From Bacillota bacterium (GTDB taxonomy: Bacteria > Bacillota > Clostridia > Acetivibrionales > DTU013), in assembly GCA_023411575.1 (NCBI GenBank), contig JAEYOP010000020.1, positions 62,001-126,000 of the forward strand: DNA of 64,000 nt. Direction: 5' to 3'. The notes below the pieces were generated by a model, which worked only from the letters and a program-made list of their open reading frames with translations, was not told the origin of the DNA and searched no databases. Shown here in pieces: positions 44,706 to 52,083 of the stretch. A program made the position numbers and the translations under genes. How positions within the stretch are numbered: the stretch's first letter is position 1; the number at the start of each line of letters is the position of its first letter.

Positions 44706-45551
44706 ATGAAAACAAGCTGGAAGGGATCAATAAGCTTCGGCATGGTATATTTCCCGGTCAATGTTTATACGGCTGCGGCCGGAGGGGAGGAAGTCAGGTT
44801 CCATTACCTGCACGCAAAATGCAATACAAGGGTGCGCTACAAGAAATACTGCGAGACCTGCGGGGTCGAAGTGGCCCAGGAGGAGCTGGTGAAGGGCTAT
44901 GAATACGAAAAGGACAAATACATCCTGATCACGGATGAAGACTTCGAGAAGCTGCCGATCAAATCGAAAAAAACCATCTCCATCCTGAATTTTGTGGAGA
45001 AGGACCAGGTGGACCCCATCTATTTCGACAAGGCATATTATATAAGTCCGGGCAATTTCAGCGCAGGCAAGGCCTTTGAGCTGTTCCGCCGCGCCATGCA
45101 GCAGACGGGCAAGGTGGGCGTTGCCAAAATAACCCTGTCCTCCAATGAGTATGTATCCGTGATAATGCCCTACGATAAAGGCGGCCTGCTGCTTTACCTG
45201 CTGTATTACGCCAACGAGGTCAGGAGCCCGGAGAATATCGCGGAATTGAACTATAACGCCGATATCCATGAAAATGAAATGAAGATGGCCACCAGCCTGA
45301 TCGGAAATATGACATCCGATTTCGATATCCGGGAATACCGGAATGAATACCGGGAGGCGCTGAAAAATCTGATCCAGGCGAAGATCGAAGGGCGGGAGGT
45401 CATAAGCCCGCCGGAAGCCCAGGGCAACATCATCGACCTGATGGAAGCGCTGAAAGCCAGCGTTGAGGCCACCAAGGACAACAAGGCCGCAAAGGAGGGC
45501 AAAGCTAAAAAAGAAAGTACCCCCCAAAAGGGCAGGCGGAAAACCTCGTGA
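44706..45551 (+). CDS. ku: Ku protein for non-homologous end joining
   Basis: This 281-residue protein matches bacterial Ku, a homodimer ring that binds DNA ends and recruits LigD. It starts MKTSWKGSISFGMVYFPVNV, has RYKKYCETCGVEVAQEELVKGYEYEKD and continues through the beta-barrel core to IDLMEALKASVEA. The Lys-rich tail (about 255-281) is the usual DNA-contact extension. GGTGG lies five bases before ATG 44706. No ligD or ATP-dependent ligase gene is next to it. Confidence 0.95.
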   Translation: MKTSWKGSISFGMVYFPVNVYTAAAGGEEVRFHYLHAKCNTRVRYKKYCETCGVEVAQEELVKGYEYEKDKYILITDEDFEKLPIKSKKTISILNFVEKDQVDPIYFDKAYYISPGNFSAGKAFELFRRAMQQTGKVGVAKITLSSNEYVSVIMPYDKGGLLLYLLYYANEVRSPENIAELNYNADIHENEMKMATSLIGNMTSDFDIREYRNEYREALKNLIQAKIEGREVISPPEAQGNIIDLMEALKASVEATKDNKAAKEGKAKKESTPQKGRRKTS

Positions 45552-45658
45552 TTGCCGGGAGATCCAAAATGGACTGAAAATTATAAGCGGAATAGGATTA
45601 AGGAGAAATAGCGAAAAATAACCGGCACAAGAATATATGAAATTTCCACACATCAAAC

Positions 45659-45687
45659 TTGCAAAAACTTTAAACCTGTGGTATTAT
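45659..45687 (+). promoter_or_regulatory. Promoter of the NifB-like gene
   Basis: TTGCAA (45659-45664) and TATTAT (45682-45687) are 17 bases apart. The transcript would start near 45694 and carry about 145 bases of leader. Confidence 0.7.
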
Positions 45688-45707
45688 TCTAATATCATTT
45701 TTATCTG

Positions 45708-45725
45708 AGCCACTCTGACGTGGCT
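45708..45725 (+). promoter_or_regulatory. Six-base-loop hairpin in the NifB-like leader
   Basis: AGCCAC pairs with GTGGCT around the loop TCTGAC. A six-base loop with G in position 4 recalls ANTAR target hairpins, but position 1 is T where the ANTAR consensus has A. It lies 16 bases before the leader terminator. Confidence 0.5.
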
Positions 45726-45741
45726 TATGGAAATAGCGCGG

Positions 45742-45786
45742 AAGCTTTCCCGGAACAGTTCGGTCTGTCCAGGGAAAGCTTTTTTT
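45742..45786 (+). terminator. Attenuator-like terminator in the NifB-like leader
   Basis: A perfect 10-bp stem (AAGCTTTCCC with GGGAAAGCTT), topped by a second stem GGAACAG/CTGTCC with loop TTCGGT, runs into a T run at 45780-45786. It lies between the promoter and the gene, so transcription must pass it. Confidence 0.8.
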
Positions 45787-45839
45787 GTAGATTGGACCCG
45801 GTTGCCGCCTGAAGGCGGCGGAAGGAGGCATGATTCAGC

Positions 45840-46628
45840 ATGGTGGAAAGCATGGTAAAGGGAAAAACATCCGTTCAAAACAGGCTTATGACTGCGTGGT
45901 TCGAGGAACTGACACTTCCGGTGGCCCCGGCATGCAATATGATGTGCAGCTTTTGCTCCAGGGACAGCGATTGCATCTGCAACGCAAACAATCCCCGGAT
46001 GCTCAGCCGTGTGATGACGCCCAGGCAGGCCGTCAAGTGGGCCGTGGCGCAGACGGAGCAAAATTGGCGCATAAAGGTCATCCGGATTTCCGGTCCGGGG
46101 GAGCCGCTGTACAACAAGCAGACCTTTGAGGTCCTGAAGAGGCTGAATGCGGAGCTGCCGTTGCATACCCTCAGCATAAGCACCAACGGACTGCTGCTGA
46201 AAGAAAGGATGGACGATTTGCTGCGGCTCAACGTCCGCCAGGTGGAGGTGTCCCTGAACGCCGTCCATTCCGAATCGGCCCGCAAACTGTATTCCCGGAT
46301 CATAAAGGATGAAAATGTCATCACGTCCGCGGGCGAAATCACCAACGCGCTGCTGGAAAGCCAGATGGAGGGAATGCGGCTTTGCGTTAAAAACGGGATG
46401 GAGGTAAAGATCAATACGATCTATTTCCCGGAGATCAACCGGGAAGACGTGGTTGAAATAAGCGATTTGTGCAGGGAGCTGGGCGTAAAGTCCATGAGGC
46501 TCATCCCAACGCTTCCAAGCGGAAAGCTGAGGACTGTCCGTGTGCCAACCCTGGGCGAGATGGCCGCGATTTACGAGGTTTTTGCCCGAAAAGTGGGCTC
46601 GGTGGAAATCAAATCCTTTGCAAACTAG
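45840..46628 (+). CDS. Short NifB-like radical SAM protein
   Basis: This 262-residue protein carries a radical-SAM cluster motif CNMMCSFC (Cys 32, 36, 39) in the NifB-like setting VAPACNMMCSFCSRDSDC, and NifB-like SGPGEPL, LSISTNGLLL and SLNAVHSES segments. Full NifB, present downstream in the NifN-NifB fusion, also has an N-terminal HPC motif, CRQCRADA near the C-terminus of the SAM domain and a NifX-like domain; all are absent here. It may be a maturase or cofactor-modifying paralogue rather than a second NifB. AAGGAGG precedes the ATG with 11 bases spacing. The leader has an attenuator. Confidence 0.85.
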   Translation: MVESMVKGKTSVQNRLMTAWFEELTLPVAPACNMMCSFCSRDSDCICNANNPRMLSRVMTPRQAVKWAVAQTEQNWRIKVIRISGPGEPLYNKQTFEVLKRLNAELPLHTLSISTNGLLLKERMDDLLRLNVRQVEVSLNAVHSESARKLYSRIIKDENVITSAGEITNALLESQMEGMRLCVKNGMEVKINTIYFPEINREDVVEISDLCRELGVKSMRLIPTLPSGKLRTVRVPTLGEMAAIYEVFARKVGSVEIKSFAN

Positions 46629-46688
46629 AAGCAGCGGCTGCCGCGGGTTCGTATGCAGGCGAGGCGGACATACCGGGAGGGGGATAAG

Positions 46689-47264
46689 ATGACCAGCGAT
46701 AAATTTATTTTATTCGGAGAAGACAAGAAAACGCTTTTATCGGTCAAGAATGCGCTTACTGCGAACGGACACATTTTTGTCGGATATTCCAGCGACACCG
46801 GCAGCATTCTGAGGCATATCAGGGGCAGCTTCCCCGGGTTCGTGGTTATCGAGGCCGCCGCCGGCCGGTTTGCCGAAATCCGGCCGATCCTTGAGATCGT
46901 AGACGAGGAGCTGCTCACGGCGTGCGTATTGATCCTGGATATACGGAACGATGAGATTCTGGGATTTGTACGGAATTCCAGGGTCATAACCTATTTGTCC
47001 AGGCCCCTGTTTGATGAAGCGTTGCTCCAGATTGTCGACCTTACCCTTATGAACTACAAAAGGATCCTCGAGTATGAGCAAAGGGTGAAGAAGCTGAACG
47101 ATACGCTGGAAAGCAGGAAGGCCGTGGAAAAGGCCAAATGGATCCTGGTGGAAAAAGAGGGGTATACCGAGTCGGAAGCCTACGAGGCGATTAAGAAAAA
47201 GAGCAGAAACAACAGAATCACCATGAAGGAAATCGCTGAGGCAATTATACTAACTAGAGGGTAA
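46689..47264 (+). CDS. ANTAR-domain RNA-binding regulator with pseudo-receiver
   Basis: This protein of 191 residues has a receiver-like N-terminal domain, a coiled-coil linker (about 115-140) and a C-terminal ANTAR domain (RKAVEKAKWILVEKEGYTES, then AYEAIKKKSRNNRITMKEIA). ANTAR proteins bind paired hairpins in leader RNA and prevent termination. The position of the phospho-Asp at the end of strand 3 is Glu55 (VVIEAA), so classical phosphorylation is unlikely. GGGAGGGGG lies five bases before ATG 46689. It sits between the NifB-like gene and the nifH promoter, both of whose leaders contain terminators, so an antitermination role in nif control is likely but inferred. Confidence 0.9.
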   Translation: MTSDKFILFGEDKKTLLSVKNALTANGHIFVGYSSDTGSILRHIRGSFPGFVVIEAAAGRFAEIRPILEIVDEELLTACVLILDIRNDEILGFVRNSRVITYLSRPLFDEALLQIVDLTLMNYKRILEYEQRVKKLNDTLESRKAVEKAKWILVEKEGYTESEAYEAIKKKSRNNRITMKEIAEAIILTRG

Positions 47265-47307
47265 AAATGCAGGAATGCATTGTGGAAATTGCATAAATCG
47301 GAAAAAC

Positions 47308-47354
47308 GTGTCAAAACACCATTGACTAGGAAGAAATTCCCTGATACAATATCA
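47308..47354. promoter_or_regulatory. Three dyads at the nifH promoter
   Basis: GTGT-CAAA-ACAC (47308-47319) lies just upstream of the -35, GGAA-GAAA-TTCC (47329-47340) in the spacer and TGATA-CAA-TATCA (47342-47354) over the -10. Each is a perfect palindrome. The middle one resembles the NrpR operator GGAA-N6-TTCC but with four central bases. Confidence 0.55.
47322..47350 (+). promoter_or_regulatory. nifH operon promoter (sigma-A type)
   Basis: TTGACT (47322-47327) and TACAAT (47345-47350) are separated by 17 bases. No -24/-12 (GG-N10-GC) sigma-54 element is seen, as expected for clostridial nif. Confidence 0.78.
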
Positions 47355-47412
47355 ACTATAAATTGAATATCCGATATGAAATCCGTCGAACGATTTTTAT
47401 ATCAAAAGGCCA

Positions 47413-47455
47413 GGGCGCCAGAATCAAAACTTGATTTTGGCGCCCTTTTGCTTTT
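47413..47455 (+). terminator. Leader terminator upstream of nifH
   Basis: A 33-base hairpin with 15 consecutive pairs (one G-U), base GGGCGCC/GGCGCCC and 3-base loop AAC, is followed by TTTTGCTTTT. It lies about 60 bases after the promoter and 42 before nifH, so nif transcription must read through it. Confidence 0.88.
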
Positions 47456-47496
47456 CATTTACCCGAAGGAATTACACGAAACAGGAGGTATGAGAT

Positions 47497-48318
47497 ATGA
47501 GACAGGTAGCGATTTATGGAAAGGGCGGAATAGGAAAGTCTACGACGACCCAGAACCTGACGGCTGGTTTGGGGGAGATGGGGAAAAACATCATGATCGT
47601 GGGCTGCGACCCGAAAGCCGATTCCACCAGGCTGGTTCTCGGAGGACTTGCTCAAAAGAGCGTATTGGATACTTTGCGGGAGGAAGGCGAGGAAGTAGAG
47701 CTTGAAAATATCATGAAAAGGGGCGTGTTCGGAATCCGGTGCGTCGAATCCGGAGGACCGGAGCCGGGTGTCGGATGTGCCGGCAGAGGCATCATCACCT
47801 CGATCAACATGCTGGAACAGCTTGGGGCGTACACCGACGACCTGGATTACGTTTTCTACGACGTTCTCGGCGATGTTGTCTGCGGCGGATTTGCAATGCC
47901 GATCCGGGAAGGAAAGGCCCAGGAGATTTACATCGTGGCCAGCGGCGAAATGATGGCCCTGTATGCGGCCAATAACATCTGCAAGGGCGTTCAGAAATAT
48001 GCGAACACCGGTGGGACGCGGCTGGGGGGAATTATTTGCAACAGCAGGAAGGTTGATGGCGAGAAGGAGCTCCTGGAGGCATTCGCCAAAGAACTTGGAA
48101 GCCAGCTGATCTATTTTGTGCCGAGGGACAACATGGTGCAGCGGGCGGAGATCAATAAAAAGACCGTCATCCACTACGATCCGGCGGCAACCCAGGCGGA
48201 TGCCTACAGGGGACTGGCCAGGGCCATCGACGGCAACGAGATGTTCGTCGTCCCCAAGCCCATGCCCCAGGACCGGTTGGAAGCGATCCTGATGGAGCAT
48301 GGCATACTGGATGTCTGA
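47497..48318 (+). CDS. nifH: Nitrogenase iron protein NifH
   Basis: This 273-residue dinitrogenase reductase is a homodimer that passes electrons to NifDK with ATP hydrolysis. The P-loop GKGGIGKSTTTQNL is at 9-22, cluster Cys residues lie in GVGCAGRGI (near 94) and DVLGDVVCGGFAMP (near 130), and Arg97 of CAGRG is the site of ADP-ribosylation in some species. Strong AGGAGG lies eight bases upstream. The length matches the Clostridium form. It is the first structural gene of a thirteen-gene operon-like array. Confidence 0.98.
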   Translation: MRQVAIYGKGGIGKSTTTQNLTAGLGEMGKNIMIVGCDPKADSTRLVLGGLAQKSVLDTLREEGEEVELENIMKRGVFGIRCVESGGPEPGVGCAGRGIITSINMLEQLGAYTDDLDYVFYDVLGDVVCGGFAMPIREGKAQEIYIVASGEMMALYAANNICKGVQKYANTGGTRLGGIICNSRKVDGEKELLEAFAKELGSQLIYFVPRDNMVQRAEINKKTVIHYDPAATQADAYRGLARAIDGNEMFVVPKPMPQDRLEAILMEHGILDV

Positions 48319-48367
48319 CCTCTCGGAATAAATCCGGGGTCAAAAAAGAAATGAGGAGGAGCATTCT

Positions 48368-48694
48368 ATGTTGATGATCAGAGCGATTATAAGGCCCGAA
48401 AAGGTCGGAACGGTACTGGCGGAGCTTTGCGACGCGGGCTTCCCGGCGGTTACCAAGATGGATGTCATGGGGCGCGGCAGGCAGCGGGGGGTTAAGGTCG
48501 GAGACGTATTCTACGACGAGATTCCAAAGGAAATGCTGATGATGGTGGTAAAAGAGGAAGACAAGGACGACATGATCAAAATCATTATAAAAAATGCAAA
48601 AACGGGCGCAAACGGAGCGTTCGGCGATGGAAAAATCTTTGTCAGCCCCGTGGAGGAAGTTTATACGATCAGCTCCGGCACAAACCAGCTTTAG
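48368..48694 (+). CDS. nifI1: PII-family nitrogenase regulator NifI1
   Basis: This 108-residue PII-like protein has the NifI1 T-loop (MGRGRQRGVKVGDVFYDEIPK) and the C-terminal GDGKIFVSPVEEVYTISSG. With NifI2 it forms a complex that binds NifDK and switches activity off when 2-oxoglutarate is low (ammonium present), as described in methanogens. It lies between nifH and nifI2 in the order found in Archaea and Clostridium. Confidence 0.95.
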   Translation: MLMIRAIIRPEKVGTVLAELCDAGFPAVTKMDVMGRGRQRGVKVGDVFYDEIPKEMLMMVVKEEDKDDMIKIIIKNAKTGANGAFGDGKIFVSPVEEVYTISSGTNQL

Positions 48695-48709
48695 GGAGGA
48701 GAGGCGCTT

Positions 48710-49090
48710 ATGAAAGAGGTCATGGCCGTAATCCGAATGAACATGATAAACCAGACCAAGCAAGCCTTACTTGCGGAAGGGTTTCCGGCGTTGAACTGCC
48801 GCAAGGTGCTTGGAAGGGGCAAAAAGAAGGTGGATTTTTCATTGATCAGCATGATGGCGGAAATACAAACCGCGCCGCCTGTACTTGTGGAGACGATTAC
48901 CGAAGAGCACCGGTTGATTCCAAAAAGGCTGATATCGCTTGTCGTAAGAGATGAAGAAGTCCAAAAGGCGGTGGATGCCATAATCGAAATAAACAGCAGG
49001 GGGAATCCGGGCGATGGCAAGATTTTCGTAATGCCGGTCACCGAAACGGTACGGGTCCGGACCGGTGAAACCGGGGAAGCGGCAGTTTAA
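48710..49090 (+). CDS. nifI2: PII-family nitrogenase regulator NifI2
   Basis: This 126-residue PII-like protein is the partner of NifI1. It has the longer T-loop typical of NifI2 (GRGKKKVDFSLISMMAE onwards, near 40-75) and the C-terminal GDGKIFVMPVTETVRVRTGE. GGAGGAG precedes the ATG. The pair gives fast post-translational control of nitrogenase; the sequence shows no Tyr uridylylation site of GlnB. Confidence 0.95.
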   Translation: MKEVMAVIRMNMINQTKQALLAEGFPALNCRKVLGRGKKKVDFSLISMMAEIQTAPPVLVETITEEHRLIPKRLISLVVRDEEVQKAVDAIIEINSRGNPGDGKIFVMPVTETVRVRTGETGEAAV

Positions 49091-49107
49091 AATGGAGGGG
49101 ATTGCTT

Positions 49108-50706
49108 ATGAAGGGTAAGTTGGAAAGAATTATTGAGAATTACCCTGCAGGTGTATTTAAAAACAGAAAGGAACACATTCTGGTAAAAAACAGCGGGCAG
49201 GATCAGCCGCAGCAGACCATTACCGCCAATACAAGGACCATCCCGGGGATTATAACCAATCGAGGATGCTGTTACGCAGGCTGCAAGGGGGTCGTCCTGG
49301 GACCGTTGAGGGATGCGGTGGTGCTGACCCATGGGCCGATCGGATGCGGGTTTTACACCTGGGGGACCAGGAGGAACAAGGGAAGGTCCGAAAACGGAGA
49401 GATGAATCTTTTGAACTACTGCTTTTCAACGGACCTCCAGGAAGGCGATATCGTTTTCGGTGGGGAGAAGAAGCTCCGAAAAGCGGTGACGGAAGCGATC
49501 GGGATTTTCCGGCCCAAAACGGTGATGATCTGCTCCACCTGTCCCGTCGGCCTGATCGGCGATGATATCAACGCAGTGGCGGCCTGGGCGCAGAAGGAAT
49601 ACGGCATCAAGGTCCTGGCATTCAGCTGTGAAGGCTACAAGGGCGTGAGCCAGTCGGGCGGACACCATATCGCAAACAACGGGCTGATCAAGCATGTGAT
49701 CGGCACAGGCGACGCCGCTGTAGGGAAATACTCCATCAATGTCCTCGGCGAATACAATATCGGCGGCGATGGGTGGGAGCTTGAAAGGCTCCTGAAGAAA
49801 ATCGGGTACCATATCGTATCGATGATGACGGGAAACGGCACGGTGGAGCAGCTGAAAAGCGCTCACAAGGCGAATTTGAACGTGGTGCAGTGCCACCGCT
49901 CGATCAATTATATCGGCGAGATGATGAAGGCAAAGTATGGAACGGACTGGATCAAGGTAAATTTTATCGGGGTGAAGAGTACGGTCAAGAGCCTGCGGGA
50001 CATTGCCAGGTATTTTGACGATCCCGTCCTGACCGGAAGGACGGAAGAAGTAATAGAAGAAGAGCTTGCAGAGGTCCTTCCCCGGATGACGGAATACAAG
50101 CATATTTGCGCCGGGAAGACGGCGGCCCTTTTCGTCGGCGGCTCCAGGGCGCATCATTACCAGAAGCTTCTGGAGGATCTCGGGATCGAGACGATCCTGG
50201 CCGGCTATGAATTTGCCCACAGGGATGACTATGAAGGCCGGGAGGTGATACCCGGGATCAAGGAGGACGCGGACAGCAAGAACATTGAGAGCCTGGAGAT
50301 CGAACCAGACGAAAACCATTACAAGGTGGTTCTGTCCGCCGAAAGGTACGAGAAGCTGAAGACTGAAATTCCGCTGAACGATTACGCGGGAATGATGAAG
50401 GATATGAAAAACGGCAGCATTGTTGTGGACGATCTGAACCATTATGAAACGGAAGAATTATTGAGGCTGCTCAAGCCCGACATCTTCTGTTCGGGGATCA
50501 AGGACAAATACGTGGCCCACAAAGCGGGTATTTTTTCAAAACAGCTCCATTCTTACGATTACAGCGGCCCGTATGCGGGGTTCCACGGGGCGGTAAACTT
50601 TGCCAGGGATATTGCGATGGGGCTGACCACGCCCTCCTGGAAGCTCGTCACACCGCCGTGGAAAACGGAACCCATGCTGGACGGATGCTATGCGGGGGGG
50701 AATTGA
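49108..50706 (+). CDS. nifD: Nitrogenase molybdenum-iron protein alpha chain
   Basis: This protein of 532 residues is the alpha subunit holding FeMo-co and half a P-cluster. Seen are P-cluster Cys residues in GCCYAGCKG, GPIGCGFYTWG and STCPVGLIGDD; GVSQSGGHHIANN (Gln191 and His195 equivalents); the FeMo-co Cys in VVQCHRSINYIGE; and the His in KQLHSYDYSGPYAGF. The PYAGF form (Ala where Azotobacter has His451) and an extra segment near 375-430 are Clostridium-type traits. GGAGGGG lies seven bases before ATG 49108. Confidence 0.98.
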   Translation: MKGKLERIIENYPAGVFKNRKEHILVKNSGQDQPQQTITANTRTIPGIITNRGCCYAGCKGVVLGPLRDAVVLTHGPIGCGFYTWGTRRNKGRSENGEMNLLNYCFSTDLQEGDIVFGGEKKLRKAVTEAIGIFRPKTVMICSTCPVGLIGDDINAVAAWAQKEYGIKVLAFSCEGYKGVSQSGGHHIANNGLIKHVIGTGDAAVGKYSINVLGEYNIGGDGWELERLLKKIGYHIVSMMTGNGTVEQLKSAHKANLNVVQCHRSINYIGEMMKAKYGTDWIKVNFIGVKSTVKSLRDIARYFDDPVLTGRTEEVIEEELAEVLPRMTEYKHICAGKTAALFVGGSRAHHYQKLLEDLGIETILAGYEFAHRDDYEGREVIPGIKEDADSKNIESLEIEPDENHYKVVLSAERYEKLKTEIPLNDYAGMMKDMKNGSIVVDDLNHYETEELLRLLKPDIFCSGIKDKYVAHKAGIFSKQLHSYDYSGPYAGFHGAVNFARDIAMGLTTPSWKLVTPPWKTEPMLDGCYAGGN

Positions 50707-50707
50707 A

Positions 50708-52069
50708 ATGCTGGACAAAACGCCAAAAGATTATGTGAATCGGGATGCGCTGGTAATCAACCCGGCAAAGACATGCCAGCCGGTGGGTGCCATGTATGCG
50801 GCTTTGGGAATACACCGGTGCCTGCCTCACAGCCACGGCTCGCAGGGCTGCTGCGCCTACCACAGGAAATTCCTGACCAGGAACTTCCGGGATCCCGTAA
50901 TGGCATCGACAAGCTCTTTTACGGAAGGCGCCTCCGTTTTCGGCGGAGGCACGAACCTGAAAACGGCGATCAAAAACATATTTTCCATTTACGATCCGGA
51001 TATTGTGGCGATCCATACCACTTGCCTGTCCGAAACGATCGGCGACGATATTCCGACGTTCATCCTGCAGGCCCAGGTGCCGGAAGGGAAAACCGTCATC
51101 CATGCAAATACGCCAAGCTACGTGGGATCGCATGTGACCGGCTTCTCCAGCATGGTCAGGGCCATGGTGAAGTATCTGTCGGTCAATAGCGGGAGCGGCA
51201 ACGGAAAGGTGAATATCCTGCCGGGCTTTATAAATCCCGGCGATATGAGGGAAATCAAAAGGATTTTGAAGTCGATGGGGATCGAATTCATCATGATGCC
51301 GGACACCAGCGGGGTGCTTGACGCGCCGATGACCGGAAAGTACGAAATGTACCCGGAAGGCGGCACCAGGATAGAGGATATCGTGGACGCGGGAAATTCA
51401 ACGGCGACCTTCGGCTTTGGAGGATTTGCCTCTTCGGCCGGCGCGTATGAACTGGAGAAAAAATGCAAAGTGCCGGCGAAGGTCTTGAAAACCCCCATCG
51501 GGATCAAAGCCACGGATGACTTCCTGATGGCGCTTTCCAGGCTTACCGGGAGGGAAATACCGGAGGAACTGGAGGAGGAACGCGGCCAGGTCGTGGACGT
51601 CATGGTGGACTGCCATTACCATTATCACGGGAAAACCGTGGCGATCTTCGGCGATCCGGATGTGGTAACGGGACTGACGGAGTTTGTCCTCAGCCTCGGC
51701 ATGATACCGCAATATGTGCTTACAGGAACGCCGGGCGAAGCGTTTGAGAAAAATATCGGAGAGATGCTGAAGGAAGCGGGCGTGGAGGGAAAGGTAAAGA
51801 GCGCGGGAGACCTGTTCACCCTCCACCAGTGGATAAAGGAAAAACCGGTTGATCTGCTGCTGGGCACCACTTACGGCAAATATATCGCAAGAGCGGAAGA
51901 TATCCCGCTGGTAAGAGTCGGCTTCCCCGTTCTTGACCGAAGCGTCCATTCCTACATGCCGATCGTGGGGTACAAGGGCGCCATGAGGCTGATCGAGATG
52001 ATCAGCAATACGCTGCTGGACAGGCAGGACAGGGACTGCGCGGATGAGGACATGGAACTGATCATGTAA
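50708..52069 (+). CDS. nifK: Nitrogenase molybdenum-iron protein beta chain
   Basis: This protein of 453 residues pairs with NifD. P-cluster Cys residues lie in NPAKTCQPVGAMYAALG, SHGSQGCCAYHRK and IHTTCLSETIGDD, and the C-terminal part has GTTYGKYIARAEDIPLVRVGF. It lacks the N-terminal extension of the Azotobacter form, again as in Clostridium. ATG 50708 begins one base after the nifD stop, behind GGGGGG. The short form compensates for the long NifD. Confidence 0.97.
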   Translation: MLDKTPKDYVNRDALVINPAKTCQPVGAMYAALGIHRCLPHSHGSQGCCAYHRKFLTRNFRDPVMASTSSFTEGASVFGGGTNLKTAIKNIFSIYDPDIVAIHTTCLSETIGDDIPTFILQAQVPEGKTVIHANTPSYVGSHVTGFSSMVRAMVKYLSVNSGSGNGKVNILPGFINPGDMREIKRILKSMGIEFIMMPDTSGVLDAPMTGKYEMYPEGGTRIEDIVDAGNSTATFGFGGFASSAGAYELEKKCKVPAKVLKTPIGIKATDDFLMALSRLTGREIPEELEEERGQVVDVMVDCHYHYHGKTVAIFGDPDVVTGLTEFVLSLGMIPQYVLTGTPGEAFEKNIGEMLKEAGVEGKVKSAGDLFTLHQWIKEKPVDLLLGTTYGKYIARAEDIPLVRVGFPVLDRSVHSYMPIVGYKGAMRLIEMISNTLLDRQDRDCADEDMELIM

Positions 52070-52083
52070 AGCGGGTGAAGAAG

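Noticed and set aside
45708..45786. Canonical ANTAR tandem six-base-loop motif in the NifB-like leader
   Set aside because: Both loops (TCTGAC and TTCGGT) have G at position 4 but T at position 1 instead of A, and the second hairpin sits on top of the terminator rather than competing with it. Kept only as a suggestion.
45840..46628. Second full-length NifB
   Set aside because: Lacks the HPC motif, the CRQCRADA region and the NifX-like domain; named NifB-like only.
47308..47354. NrpR operator at the nifH promoter
   Set aside because: GGAA-N4-TTCC has four central bases where NrpR sites have six, and no NrpR gene is seen; reported only as a dyad.
47265..47496. Sigma-54 nif promoter upstream of nifH
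   Set aside because: No GG-N10-GC at the -24/-12 positions; a sigma-A promoter is present.
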